Of a stretch of DNA of 64,000 nucleotides, positions 46,001 to 57,563 are shown piece by piece. The notes under the pieces are model-generated. The model did not search any database. It had not been told where the DNA came from and was given only the letters and a program-made list of their open reading frames with translations. The translations under genes were made by a program, and so were the position numbers. Source of the DNA: Magicicada septendecula (Eukaryota > Arthropoda > Insecta > Hemiptera > Cicadidae); contig CM068370.1 in the NCBI GenBank assembly GCA_034769895.1, positions 44,525,844-44,589,843 on the forward strand, in the 5' to 3' direction. Every line of letters begins with the position of its first letter. Position 1 is the stretch's first letter.

Positions 46001-46831
46001 CAGTGGCGAAGCTAGTAGTTAATGAATGGGTAGGCAAAAATCTTATCTTAAATTTTTTTTAAGGAATCACTAAAAGGATGGTGGTTCAAATCGGACGCTG
46101 AGGTAGAGTTTGCTGTAAGCGAATGGTTCCACAAACAGCCGTAACAATTTTACTAGCAGGGAATCTACAGGTTAGCGCAACAGTGGAACTCATGTCTTAA
46201 TGTTATTGGAGACTTCTTTTAAAATCGTTGAATAAAAAATGCTTTACAGCTCTATACGTGTTTCTATTGAACAATCCTTGTATTAGTCATACACAATAAT
46301 ACAACTGATTGAACTTCAAATTTTTAAACTTGATTAGTTTCTATATATATGTTTAATGTTACAAATAATTCAAATAACAATCTTGATCATCTGTTAGTTC
46401 AGCGGAATAACAGGGACACTTTTAATAACCGCATAAAATAAACACACTTATAAACAACACAGCGCGCTTTAACTTGAATGTTTGGACCACAGAAGTGAGG
46501 CATGCCTCAACGCTCTATGTGTACAGCACGGGACAATCCCCCCTCCCTTCACTTCCCTACGACTCCGGCACATTGCTTACATACGATGTATACAAAAAAC
46601 GCTGAGGCAAGTTCAGGTTGCCTCAATTGCTCTAAACGAGCTATGGCGAGTCTCACCTGTCACCATCTAGCGGTCGCTCAGTAAAGCACGTTTCGGCCTA
46701 ATAAATTCGACAGTCGCGGTAACAATGTATAATCTTTACGTTATGTAGTTCATACGTATTTATAATTTTTATTCTACAGAATTTTTTAGGGTAGACATTG
46801 CCTCAATTGCCTCCATGTAACTTCGCCACTG
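46001..46831. mobile_element. hAT-type non-autonomous element
   Basis: 831 bp with terminal inverted repeats CAGTGGCGAAG (46001-46011) and CTTCGCCACTG (46821-46831). The flanks GTCGTAAC (45993-46000) and GTCGTAAT (46832-46839) match at 7 of 8 bases, the target length of hAT elements. No transposase motif is present; inner frames near 46482-46684 lack domains. Confidence 0.85.
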
Positions 46832-46839
46832 GTCGTAAT

Positions 46840-48639
46840 ACATAAGTCACCTTCAGCGACTAGTCAAGATGGAGGGATAAATCTGGCTGTTCCCTTTTAA
46901 AACCGATGTTCCATTAACATACCATGAATTTACAAGTCGTTACACTGTACGACGTAATTACAGTACAATTACATATAACGACATAATACAGTTACAGTTA
47001 CATTTTACAATTACTACAGCGCTCAATAATGATTATTGCCATAATTAGTCAATAATGATTATGTAGGCTTCTTTATATATAAATACATATATTGCGTGTG
47101 ACAATAAGAATTAGTTATAACCAGTTTCCAGGTCAGTTATAACCGCTGTCCAAACCCTTTGCAACTCTCATTACGATTACAATTATTCTTATTCTTTAGG
47201 AATATGAATGGATTATCTGATAATATACTTCACTTACTTGCGTTCTTATCTCCTTTTCTCATTGCATTTATTACACGGATGAAAAACTCGCAGTACTTTT
47301 TATTTTTTGCATTCAATTAAAACAGAAGAGTAATAATAAAAATTATCACTATCGATCTATTTGGCGTTTCGTATTTTATTCCACTCTTCAATGACCAAGA
47401 TATATGCGATCCACTTAACGATATTTTGTACTGTTTAAATAAGACATCTAGTTAAAATTCATAACGAATGTTGGAGAATAGTTTTATTAAAATTCTTTAA
47501 TACACTGTTTATTTGTGTTATGAAAATAATACCGAAAAAGACTATTTTGCGCCAATGTGAAGGCTGGCGTGAGAGAAGAGAAGTTACATTATCGGAAAGC
47601 AGTATATCTATATCACCAATTGGAGTTTATTATAATCACAAAACACGTGTGTTTACACACACTGGCGCGGGCGCGCATACACACGTTGAAACACAGTTTG
47701 CATTATATTAATCATGTAGCAAATCCTGCAGCTCTCTCGTTCCAGCTTCCCAAACCTTTATTAATAATGCAAAATTATAACTGCGGAAAGCTGCAGATGG
47801 GTACTTATGAACATTTGTATTATCGAAAATCTATACATTCAGTATGGCAATGTAACATACACAGGTAATATCGATAACGAGATAACTCGGTGTCGTTATG
47901 CAAACGCGACAGAAGTTTCGTTAAACTACTTTTTCTAACTGATACAAACAGGCGCTTGTAGCTCCCTTGAGACTTGTTCCACTGTTTGTCATCATCATCA
48001 TCATCATCATCATCATCTGCAGCAGTAGCAGATCATCATTATCATCACGTCATCTTTAATATACATTTCAGGCGATTCACTGTTCCGTTTTTAAATGACT
48101 GATCATCATTTTTTTGCTTCATATATTCCACTTCCTTCTTTACTTAGCTTTATGTTTAACAGTGTTATAGGCAATCGTTCGTTACACATATCCTTTGTAT
48201 CTGTTCTTTTCATAATGTTTATACTTTTTTTGTTTTATATTATATGTATTTAGTTTGGTTAGGTTAGGTTAGGCCTAATGTCTTGATTCTTAATTCTATT
48301 TTATATACATCCTTTTGTATCTGTTAGGACCTTTGTCACTTTGTACGAAATTTTTCATTCCAATTCTTGTCGTCATTACCATACAACAAAACAGAAGCCA
48401 TTACCGCGGTTTTGTAAAATTTTAGGGTGCAATTTTTTCTTACGTGTTCTATTAACGGTTGCTGCGCATACCCCTATCATTTTCTGTATTGCGATTGTTC
48501 ATTATTTCTACATTCCTGTCTATGTCAGAACTAACAATGTTGTTAAAGTACATAAATTGATTCAACTGCTCCAATCTTTGGTTATATTAACAGTTATTTT
48601 AGGCATGCCTGCGTGGTTCTTCTCCTGTAGAAACTATAA
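46840..48639. other. no gene recognised; simple repeats
   Basis: Holds an ATC microsatellite at 47990-48017 and a short ggttaggttaggttagg run at 48256-48272. Frames such as 47557-47868 and 48341-48652 show no motif. Confidence 0.4.
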
Positions 48640-48845
48640 TCTTAATTTGTAGATATCTGTGCTGAAATTATGCTGAGTATTGATATGAAACGAGTGCGGA
48701 GAGTTGAACAAGCGACTGCAGAACTACAGAAAGAAGCCAGGTAGAAGAGAGCAATGGCAAAAAGGAAGCTGGAAGAATAATTTCAAGCTGCAGAAGACCA
48801 AGATAAACCTTGATACATATCATAACTTTATTAGGCAATGCACAC
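48640..48845 (+). pseudogene. coding-like relic of unknown family
   Basis: Plus-strand translation MLSIDMKRVRRVEQATAELQ, KEAR-stop-KRAMAKRKLEE-stop, FQAAEDQDK. The charged helical composition and purine-rich third positions differ from the flanks and look like former coding DNA, perhaps a retroelement or host fragment. No domain recognised. Confidence 0.3.
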
Positions 48846-49299
48846 AAATCCATTATATTGGTAATTAATCTTCAATTGCTATTTTCCGAAAATTTGTATT
48901 TTTCACACAAAAGGCCCATTATCTCTGGAACTACTAGAGATACAGAGCTCACATTTTATGTACATGTGTATCGCAACTTTTAACACAGGGATTTTTTGAT
49001 ACAATGTGTCTGTTACCCTCTGTTACGATAAAAATATTATAATATGCGATTCTTTTGAAGTGTTAAATATTGCATTGGATTAAAATTTCTTGGCTCAGCG
49101 TAAGCATATCCTAAAACCACTGTGTTGCAGTTTTTATTGAGGGCCAGTCAATCAATGGTAAAAGTTACAAACAGCTCAGTTGATTAGTGTTTTAGAAAAC
49201 GGGTCATGAATTCTAGTAAATTAACATGGGCTAAATAGGGCTTACAAACGCCCCTTAAAACCTTTTAGTTAATCCTTTTGTTAAATAGACATAAATTTA
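48846..49299. other. no recognised feature
   Basis: AT-rich non-coding DNA. Confidence 0.4.
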
Positions 49300-49301
49300 C
49301 A

Positions 49302-49680
49302 AAATACGGCGTATTTAGAATTTGCCCTTGGGGGGGTACAGGGTTGGGTAGGTTTCATACAAAAGAAAAAATCAACATTTGCTATCTTGTCTGAACTCAG
49401 TCCCATTAAAGTAAACTGTAATAACACAATAAAAATACGCATTATTGAAACATTGTTACAAGATACTTATTGACTCAATTAATTGTCCTATATCTCAAAC
49501 GTATACGTTAATGCTGTGTAATAAACCTGTTTGTATATTTAAAAAATTGTTGCTACTATATTAGTGTACACAGCTGCAAAAATAATGAAACAGCCTAAAA
49601 TTTAAGAAACTAATAAAATTCGACAACTTTTCGTTCTTCTGAGAGGGTCCGGTCCCCCCCCCCCCATAAATACGCCCCTG
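49302..49680. mobile_element. hAT-like MITE candidate
   Basis: The right end ccccccataaatacgcccctg reversed gives CAGGGGCGTATTTATGG with a G-rich subterminal run, a common hAT-type terminus. Near 49302 the sequence ggcgtatttagaatttg followed by ggggggg is a decayed match for the opposite end. The target duplication is not clear. Confidence 0.45.
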
Positions 49681-49914
49681 AAATACAAAATCTGTATTTG
49701 AAGTCTTGTAATAAATTTTAATAGAAGGCAACAAAGTAACAATTCATAATATTACATAATGTGTATTCAGTGTAGCACTCTGCATATCGCAGTGATGAGA
49801 GCACTCACTTCCAAAGCCCTACCTATAAGTAAATCGTATCCATCGTAGATAGAATCTTTTATGATAACGTTCAGCCAGATGAATTCAAACCCAACCACAC
49901 GTAACAGACACTTA
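49681..49914. other. no recognised feature
   Basis: Short spacer; it ends with the TTA target of the next element. Confidence 0.4.
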
Positions 49915-50114
49915 ACCCTCATTTATCCTTCCAGGTGGCAGCGACGGGTGGGAAGTGGTAGGCGATGGGTGACGTGTTTATACTTCTGCGAAGTGACGTG
50001 TGACTCCTCGGTGACGCTACCTCTCACCACCTGTCGCTGTAGTTTGTCACAGATACAGGCGACGTCTCCCGCGCTTTTTGGCATTAGCATGTGTTCTCTC
50101 GTGTCGAAATAATG

Positions 50115-50230
50115 ACGTGCAGACAAGGCCTGCAATTTGGAATGATGCAGACGTGGATGACTACAAAAAAGTGGATGTGGTGGAGAAACGTTGGAATGAA
50201 ATAGCACAGTTATGGAATAAAGGTGAATAA
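50115..50230 (+). pseudogene. MADF/Myb-like DNA-binding relic
   Basis: In one plus frame: AIWNDADVDDYKKVDVVEKR, WNEIAQLWNKG-stop. The pattern W-hydrophobic-x-DYK...W-x-E-I-A is that of the MADF DNA-binding domain, the accessory protein type of Harbinger elements. It is only ~40 residues, truncated at the front. Confidence 0.5.
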
Positions 50231-50586
50231 ATTTTTTTTACAGAAATTAAGACAGATTCATTATTACATGTTATGTACTTTAAATACACAAATCTAGGAA
50301 CTTACACACACTCTGTACTGATTAAAATATATTTAATAAACAGATTTTGTAGCTGTAAGCTAATATCCGTAATATCACGTAGTTAGGTGAGCTTACCCTA
50401 TACAAATATTATCTACAAATTATTCGATGTATCCCTCTCTGTTGAATTTTTGTAATACATGAAAAATCACTTGTTTAAGAAATTACGACATTTGTTAAGA
50501 AAATAAAATACACATTATGTGAAAATATATTGGTTGTTTTATTGCTCACTACAAGCACTAAGAATATACGATTCTTATTTAATTTA

Positions 50587-50898
50587 TTACTTAATTGTTA
50601 CATTAGTTATTTTAATTCGCCTTAGAGTTACGTAAAGCTTTTCAGGAGTAGTAACTGGTAATTTACAAGTTCTCTTCCGACTCAGTTTTCCTTCCACCTG
50701 TGCTAAATTGTAGTCGAAAGTATCAGTAGACATTCTCATCTGTTGGTAAAACTTGATTGGTGTTGTCTCGAGTCGAAATTCACCAAATGCTTCACGCAAC
50801 TCGTCCATCGGATGAACGCAATAAACCCTCCTCCAATCCTCTACTTCATTATCATCTTCTAGCATGAAATTTATAATTTGTCGTGTCCCAAACGACAT
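50587..50898 (-). pseudogene. Harbinger transposase N-terminal fragment
   Basis: 103 residues: WRRVYCVHPMDELREAFGEF, then ETTPIKFYQQMRMSTDTFDY, NLAQVEGKLSRKR, ITTPEKLYVTLRRI-type end (TTPEKLYVTLRRI). This follows the HARBI1-like N-terminal pattern (VHPxxxxRxxxGEF...FYxxxRMSxxxFxYxL...ISPEERLxVTLRxL). The DDE catalytic domain that should follow is deleted. Confidence 0.75.
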
Positions 50899-51020
50899 CT
50901 CTTGTGTAGTGGCTCGACCGTAGTCTGAAGTATAAATGCTCCATCACCTGACGACTACCTCTTTACAACCTGCCACCTACCACCCGTCGCCTGTCTCCTG
51001 GAAGTATAAATGTGGCCTTA

Positions 51021-51669
51021 GAGTAAATTTTATATACGTATTTATTTATTTATCAGCAATAAGAATATACACATTTTAACGAGCTGATTTCGTGCAGTAA
51101 AGCCACATAAAGTGTGATACCACACCCTCTCTCTTCAAAAGACGTCAGTGATCGGTTATTGACGTTAGGTGTACTACTAAGACGGACTTTTTCCATCACC
51201 GCTTTTTTAATGAAAAGCGACGTTTGACTACACAACAAATCGTCAGCCGTCTTTAGGTAAAAACCAAACTAAAACATCAAAAATAAAAGATAAACAATAG
51301 TCTGTCCCACAACCGACAAAGAGTCAAAACACACAAAAGTATTTACTTAATATATAGGTAACAAACAAAAGTAAATAAATAAAACTTAACCAGCCATAAA
51401 ATCTATAACACCACACCACATACACACAACACAAGACGCACCAACTCACATAAACACGCATGTCTCAAGGTCATCTCCAAACTGCGACAGGCAGCACTAA
51501 GTCACATCCCTTTGTAGAGTCAACCGACACTCCTCCCCACCCCACAAACTGACCATAAAAGACAGATATTAGGAATTTCACTGCTTACTTGACTAATACA
51601 ATTACTATTAGTCGCTATAACAGCGGCTTTCTTAAATCTACGTTCGAACCGTTTCTTTTCTTTACAAGT
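51021..51669. other. no recognised feature
   Basis: Spacer with only short motif-free frames. Confidence 0.4.
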
Positions 51670-52010
51670 AACTTTCACTTTATCATCATCATCAGTATCA
51701 TCTTCACGGATTAAACCAAGGATGGTTTGTTCAGGTCTCAAACAGGCAAAGATTAGAGCTGGTCACTCCAGCGCTTCCTCGGATGTCCCACACATCTCCG
51801 TCCCCTCGGCTTATAGTTAAATAGTTGTTTGGCGATGTTCCCACCAAGTCATCCATTCGGCAAAGATGTTCCAACCAATTCAGCCGATACTGGGCGATCC
51901 TGTCGAGTATACTCATAATATTCAATTCCTGCCGCATACCTGTGTTTCTTCTATGATCACAGAGAGTATACCCTGCCACGTGCTTGAGAAATCTTATTTC
52001 AGCCCCTTGG
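51670..52010 (-). pseudogene. LINE 3' end relic with GAT tail
   Basis: Minus-strand MAGYTLCDHRRNTGMRQELN, IMSILDRIAQYRLNWLEHLC, RMDD, then a frameshift into the RDG/VWDIRG tail. Same family as 13915-14255; the 3' tail appears as tatcatcatcatcagtatca at 51681-51700 on the plus strand. Confidence 0.8.
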
Positions 52011-52649
52011 ATGCTACTGGCCTGGCCTTTCGTTAAACTTCCACTTCATAAAATAAGAATTTGTGCTGAGCGTCCTACATATGTTCAGCTAACCTTGATC
52101 GTGCTGCATTTCCCTTTTTCACATTCTTTCTGTGTTCATGCACGTGGACCTGGAGAAGTAGACAAGTTATCCCTACATGTTCACAACCACATTTACACAG
52201 AGTAGTATAAAATCCATTATTTGTATCAATTTGTTATGTAGCCGAAATGTCACTTTTTAATTTAAAAAAGCAGGAATTGAAGACGTTAGTCTTACTAGCA
52301 GGGCTTACCGCACCCTTGGTATCCCGCCTTACTTATTTATGGACGAATTCAGCCTTTCAGCTGTAAATTAAAAATATATTTTCCGTCACCTGATATCTCT
52401 GTAATAAAGAAACTGTTTATTCCCTCCCAATCACGCTGTTGACTATTTACATATATCGTAAACTTGGATAAACTCGTGTGAAGTATATAAAATACCAATT
52501 TTGCCAACCAAAAATTTTTAATTCTTTTTTCTCTTTTAATCTTTTGAAAGAGTAGTTTTTAAGGACTTTATAGCGCTAAACATTTTTTGGAAGAAACAAC
52601 ATCTTATAGGCATATTTATTTTAATTAAATTTCTATACAATGTTCTTGC
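52011..52649. other. no recognised feature
   Basis: No gene or element seen. Confidence 0.4.
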
Positions 52650-53290
52650 TTGGTAATCTCGTGACAACACTCCTCTATACTCGGGATATCACGACTTTAC
52701 CTAGACTGAGGCAATCTCCTGATACGTCAGGCATACTCGTGACTTCTAAAATAATAAATAAAGTAAACCTGAAATCATACAGTTAAAAAAAAATGAAAAT
52801 TAAAAACGCCATTAATATTAAAATCGTACTGAGAAATCCAATCCAGGAAATAAAAACTATCGAAAATTTTAGTAGAAAACAATTTAGAAGATTTAAATTT
52901 AATGGAAGTCTTTTTCATTAAACTACGATCCGGAGATAAGGTCCTACAACATATACGCCGTCCATAACCTATCAAAATATGTAGCATCGTATTCATCATG
53001 TATTAACCGACAATTTAAGACTTAATTTTATACATAGAGTGAATTACAATTATGGTAGAATCAAAAAACACGTCCTATTAACAAGTACAGACATATTAGA
53101 AATATTCCTTACCTTTCACTTCAAAACGTTGCAAACAATAAACACGTGTCGCACTGGCGCCTACAATATCTCAAACTGAACATTAGAATGCGCTGCGCTC
53201 AACTGTACTTGGCATTCATTGGTTGACCCGTGACAAGCTTCACAAAAATTATCACGAGATTACCTCTATCACGAGTATACCCGAGTTCAC
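52650..53290. repeat. inverted-repeat cluster, possible MITE
   Basis: GGTAATCTCGTGA at 52651-52663 has its exact inverse TCACGAGATTACC at 53251-53263. Related short motifs (ctatactcgggatatcacga, catactcgtgac, tatcacgagtatacccgag) recur inside each end in both orientations, as in subterminal repeats of small DNA transposons. No target duplication was recognised. Confidence 0.4.
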
Positions 53291-53965
53291 CATACACTGA
53301 AAGCTAAGCACGGTAATTAATTTAGATGTGTGTTGTTATACAAGCGTATAAGTTAATCATAAAGCAATTTGTCCTAAAATATGACTGTTGACTTAAAGTG
53401 AATCACATTAACGTAGCTAGACTTCAGGGCGTTGCGAACAGTGGCACTTTGCAGCAACTAGTTCCGCTTAGGTAGGATAAGCCACGTAATTTATTGTTGA
53501 CGTGAGATGGTACTTCCCACTTGCCAACAAACAGCTAACACGGATTATCTTTTTATACCTGATGTGTAGAAGTTATGTTTCATTAATCAAAGGGGAATTA
53601 AAAAAATGAAATTTACATTTTTCCTGTAGAAATATTCAGATTTAAAAATTTATATCGCTTATATAACGGTAGCTGAAGTAAAGCCGTTGACTGACATTTA
53701 TCAACTTTTCCTTTTTATGATTTTTAAAATTATATTTAGTACTTAACTTTCCACTATGTTAATTCATGTATATCATAAACTACATTTTTCAAATATATTA
53801 CTAAATACATTTACTAAATTAAAATTTGTACCCCACAAACACAAAAAAAACTTCTTTATAAAACTTTTAAATAGTTTTGTTATTTTTATACTTTTATTAC
53901 ATTTTATATTTAATTTACTAATTTTTTCTCTATTACTAAATACATTTTCTAAATTACATTTATTG
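53291..53965. other. no recognised feature
   Basis: AT-rich non-coding DNA. Confidence 0.4.
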
Positions 53966-53970
53966 TCATT

Positions 53971-54034
53971 GTGTGTGTGTGTGTGTGTGTGCGCGCGCGC
54001 GCGCGCAGACCGGCGAGAACACACACACACATAG
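53971..54034. repeat. GT/GC/CA compound microsatellite
   Basis: (gt)n passing into (gc)n, then acacacac after a short gap; the frames crossing it are artefacts. Confidence 0.95.
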
Positions 54035-54904
54035 AAGCCTCCTCTCATTCTCTGTCTTTCTCTACCTCTCTCATTTTCCCTCTCCCTCTCTCTATTTCTC
54101 TTAATTAATAAGAAAACTTATATTTTTTTTATTTCCATTATTTTTATTATTTTTTATTCGCTATTTACTGCATTTTTTACTAAAGTACTAAATTACTAAA
54201 TTCCATTTTTATTAAACACACATACACACACACACAGATTTCTAAGTTACAATTTCGTAACATTTTATAAGGTCGTTTATTCTCGGTTGTAATCTTCCAA
54301 CGTGGCCGTTCAGTTTCCGATGTCATGCTTCTACTGTATTATAGGCCCGCCAGCCTTTCGTGAACAGTCATCTGCGCCGACCCAATGCATGAATTACCCC
54401 CACTTCCAAGTATTGCTAAGTTATCTAGAGAGAAGGGAGGGGAGACGTCGCTATAACAGTTCACTGTCTCACTTCCATATTATTTCCCTCTCTGTCAAAC
54501 ACATGATTCCGTTGTTCTCGCCAGTCTTGTTGCAGCCGATGTTCACGCTGTGAAACACTGGAAAAACTGTTCTGCGCATGTGCGAAGTGAATGAAAATTT
54601 TGTTACCCTCGCAACGAGGTGTTTGTCTACTGCGCATCGAGACCTGAGTGTTCAGTTTACATAGTCCTGTCTCTATGTGTGCTACTGCAGGTCCATAATT
54701 CCTGTGACACAAATGCATTTTTTAACCACTGTACCACGAAGAAGTTCAAAAATTGAATTGAATTTTTCTTCTCCTGGAGCTTGACCGTGCACAGCTAAGG
54801 AAATGGTTCCAAGTGGGAAGCCCCCGATTTCGGAACGTTAAGCATACTGTCCAATAAATAAACTTTTGTTTAACGTAATGAGTACAACATAGTCAGCACA
54901 TGCG
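54035..54904. other. no recognised feature
   Basis: Contains CT-rich and CA-rich simple sequence to 54240, then a GC-richer block (54290-54720) with overlapping short frames on both strands; none shows a motif. Confidence 0.4.
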
Positions 54905-55675
54905 TTGGAGTTATAATTTTAGGTGTTTGCTCGTTGTCCTCGACCTATGAAACTCGATGCAATCGATAATAACGTGTATAAACACAAATTTATTGTCATG
55001 TACAAACGACCCCGTCCTGGCGAGTCCTAATCAGGGAAACATTTCCATATGTGTAGGCTAATATTATGACACGGAGTCAGTATCCCGGTAAACCAGAGAC
55101 TTCATTTAGACATTTACAAAACATGCAAATATACGCAGCAGAAAATCTTAAACAATTAAAGCATGTATAACTATAACAGACGCACGGAAGTGTTTAGTTT
55201 TTACAAAACAGGTTTTTTATGATTCAGGCAAAAAGAGAGAAAGAGATCGAGGTATGGCTGCAGACGGAAACCACTATGAGTACATGAGTTGGAGTTACAA
55301 TTTTAGTTGATTGATCGCTGCCGTCTACGTATGAAACTCGATGCAGTCGATGATAACGTGTATAACTATACATTTTTTCTTATACATAAACAACCCCGTA
55401 CTGCCCCGTTCTAATTAGAGACACATTTAGATTTGTATAGGCCAACATTATAACACATCTTAAAATATCTTTGTAGGCCAGATAGTTCATTTACAAACAT
55501 GCAAAACATGGAAATATACGCAGGTGAAAATGTTGAAAAAAAAAGCGTGCATTGCATGAAAAATGTAACAGATGCACGTAAATGTTTTGTTTGTAGAAAC
55601 AAGTTTCCATGATGCAGAGAGAGTGAGAGAGTGATACGGCTGCAGCCAGACATCACTAGCCGTCTGGTGATATAA
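54905..55675 (+). repeat. dispersed repeat in tandem, two ~385-bp units
   Basis: Units at ~54905-55290 and ~55291-55675 share gttggagttataatttta, atgaaactcgatgca, gataacgtgtataa and aacatgcaaatatacgca. The second is the better match to 9791-10110. The gataacgtgtataactata core in it is the building block of the 30/39-bp satellite. Confidence 0.75.
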
Positions 55676-56082
55676 GGGAACGTCCATTAATTACGTGTGT
55701 TAAAAATGGGGGGGGAGGGGTCCGGCAAAATTCACCAGATCCCATTTAAAGGGAGGGGGGCCAATGAAAATCTCACGTCAACTTTTTAATTCAGAGAATA
55801 TACATTATTATAACGGATAGCATTTTGTTTTATAAAATTAATCCCGAGCATAGACAATATTAAAGTGCCCACCAATCTTTATGGCCTCTCTGAACTGAAC
55901 TGAATGCTTATAAATACACGTGTGCATGCCCGGGATTCCCCGATTTGAAACAAAGAGCCGCACAAGTGTCAGATTTAATTCGGGGAGTTCCTTGCCGCGC
56001 CGGTCGAAATCACTGCGTGTCAGTCAGTGAGTCAGTCGTGATATTCTGCAACGCATATAAAGCCGATGTTATTGTGTTCAAC

Positions 56083-56301
56083 ATGAATTTGTATCAAAAC
56101 TTTTACAATGCGTATGTTAAGCGGCATGCAGACAAGTCAAAACAAACGTGCCAGCAAGAAGTTAATCGTTTGTGGAAGGAAGCTAAGCTGAAGTTCACCG
56201 ACAAGAATTCTCTTAGTGATCATATAAATCAAGAGATTGAAATTCTACGTAATCATACGGTTCAAAGGAAGGTACAAACAATGTTGCCTTTCATCTGCAA
56301 A
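56083..56301 (+). CDS. transposon exon, unknown helical domain
   Basis: Starts at MNLYQNFYNAYVKRHADKSK and runs ~73 residues (CQQEVNRLWKEAKLKF, then ILRNHTVQRKVQTMLPFICK) to a strong splice donor, CAAA|GTAAGT at 56302. The Met choice rests on loss of recognisable pattern upstream, though the frame is open from 55945. Composition and conserved-looking Cys/Gln/Glu/Trp pattern suggest a real domain, seen in my memory of other transposon-linked proteins but not nameable with confidence. Confidence 0.55.
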
Positions 56302-56644
56302 GTAAGTAAAGGTTCAATGACATTTAATGTATATAATATATCAATAAAAGGTCAATTTTTTAGGGATCCGTCAAAACGGTTAAAAATACTATTTTCGCGG
56401 AGCCTTTTTGTCCGTCTGTCTTTGTCTGTCTGTCCGTCCGAATACTACTCAGGGTTGGCATGTTTAAAATAAAGTGTTTTTAATCACGTGTTAAAAACAC
56501 TGTTTAATACACTTTCTAAATAAAACATGTTTTTATTAAAGTGTTTTAATCAGTGTTTAAAACAAATATAAAACTTTTCATTTTTACGTATTTTTACCTG
56601 ACTACGGCAAAGCCGACGTAGGGTTTATAATATGATTTTAGCAG

Positions 56645-57178
56645 TCTATGTATGTATGTATGTGGCTATGTTCATCTGTTCCCTCATTAAACTCCCTTTT
56701 AAATACTTTAATATCGTTTCGTGCCTCCACCTTATCCGATCCTCCAAGTGACCGGAGAACCGACTGTGCCGGAGCCTGGGGAACACGATGGGAAGTCGTT
56801 CGCACCGTTCCTGCTTCGGCAATCTCTCACATGCCGTACGATTACTACTGCCCATCTCTTTTGATGAATGATCAAACTATCCATAACAGATGCTGCAAGA
56901 CTTGCGGCATCTACTTTGCTTCGTGTGTGAAGCTGCAGAAACACAGGTCGGCGCTGCATGCAACCCCGCGAGCACCTGTGGTCAGGGTTCGACCAACGCG
57001 TGTGGTCACCCGTCGGGCTGAGGAGCTGCTGTGCGCCGTGCACGATAGGCTGGAGTGGCTGCACGAGGAGGATGTAGATACATCTAATGACTGTCTTCCT
57101 GTACTACCAAAACACATGGATGTCATGTGTCCAATCATTACAATAGGGGAAGCACATGAATGCCCATGGAGTGAGTGA
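56645..57178 (+). CDS. transposon exon with C2H2 zinc finger
   Basis: Open to TGA at 57176-57178. After an acceptor-like ttttagcag (56635-56643) it reads SDPPSDRRTDCAGAWG, then MPYDYYCPSLLMNDQ, and CCKTCGIYFASCVKLQKHRS followed by ALH, a C2H2 zinc finger (C-x2-C-x12-H-x4-H). The tail is acidic (WLHEEDVDTSND). GC-rich codons contrast with the AT-rich flanks. It is likely joined by splicing to the upstream exon; the intron contains TCTG-rich and TATG-rich simple sequence. Its role is probably DNA binding by an element-encoded protein. Confidence 0.55.
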   Translation, partial: SMYVCMWLCSSVPSLNSLLNTLISFRASTLSDPPSDRRTDCAGAWGTRWEVVRTVPASAISHMPYDYYCPSLLMNDQTIHNRCCKTCGIYFASCVKLQKHRSALHATPRAPVVRVRPTRVVTRRAEELLCAVHDRLEWLHEEDVDTSNDCLPVLPKHMDVMCPIITIGEAHECPWSE

Positions 57179-57563
57179 AGAATTAGGGAAGGTGGTGTCG
57201 CAGCCTATTTTGTATTTGCTTATTTGCGAAAATTATTTGCAAAAACCACGGTATGTAGAGAGCCATTTGGCAGCTTTCAAGACAATTAATTTAATTAAAC
57301 TCGTTATAGTGCACCTTAAACGTAGTTATCATTTTCACCTCTAATTTCACAGAAAAAATGTAGTACATAGAAGATATGCTTTAGGTATTTTTAGTGGTAT
57401 GAAGCAAAAACATGAACATATCAAATAAATTTAATTATTTAAAAATTATAGGGTAAACCTCACGTGAGGGGTAGGGGGGTCCCACCACATCTCACCAAAT
57501 CTCACCTAGGGGGGAGGGGGTCCAAATTAAAAAAAAAACCGCACGTAATTAATGGACGTCCCC

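Larger units (their letters stand above)
49915..51017. mobile_element. PIF/Harbinger-like DNA transposon, defective
   Basis: 1,103 bp between TTA at 49912-49914 and TTA at 51018-51020, the TWA-type 3-bp duplication of this superfamily. Imperfect inverted ends: left CATTTATCCTTCCAGGTGGC (from 49920), right, reversed, CATTTATACTTCCAGGAGAC, both followed by a cgacgggtgg-containing stretch. It carries an N-terminal transposase relic on the minus strand and a MADF-like relic on the plus strand, the two-gene arrangement typical of the group. Confidence 0.82.
55676..57563 (+). mobile_element. TIR transposon with TAA target duplication
   Basis: 1,888 bp between TAA (55673-55675) and TAA (57564-57566); the homologous repeat at 10112 has one TAA and no insert. 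Terminal inverted repeats are ~22 bp with one mismatch (GGGnACGTCCATTAATTACG), followed on both sides by G-rich subterminal DNA. Two coding pieces lie inside. The 3-bp TAA target fits PIF/Harbinger or the related ISL2EU-type elements; no transposase is seen, so the superfamily is inferred. Confidence 0.85.

Noticed and set aside
48256..48272. Interstitial telomere array
   Set aside because: Only about three TTAGG units; such short runs occur by chance and in promoters.
53756..54048. Overlapping frames around the GT/GC run
   Set aside because: Simple-sequence artefacts with poly-(Cys-Val) and poly-(Ala-Arg) stretches.
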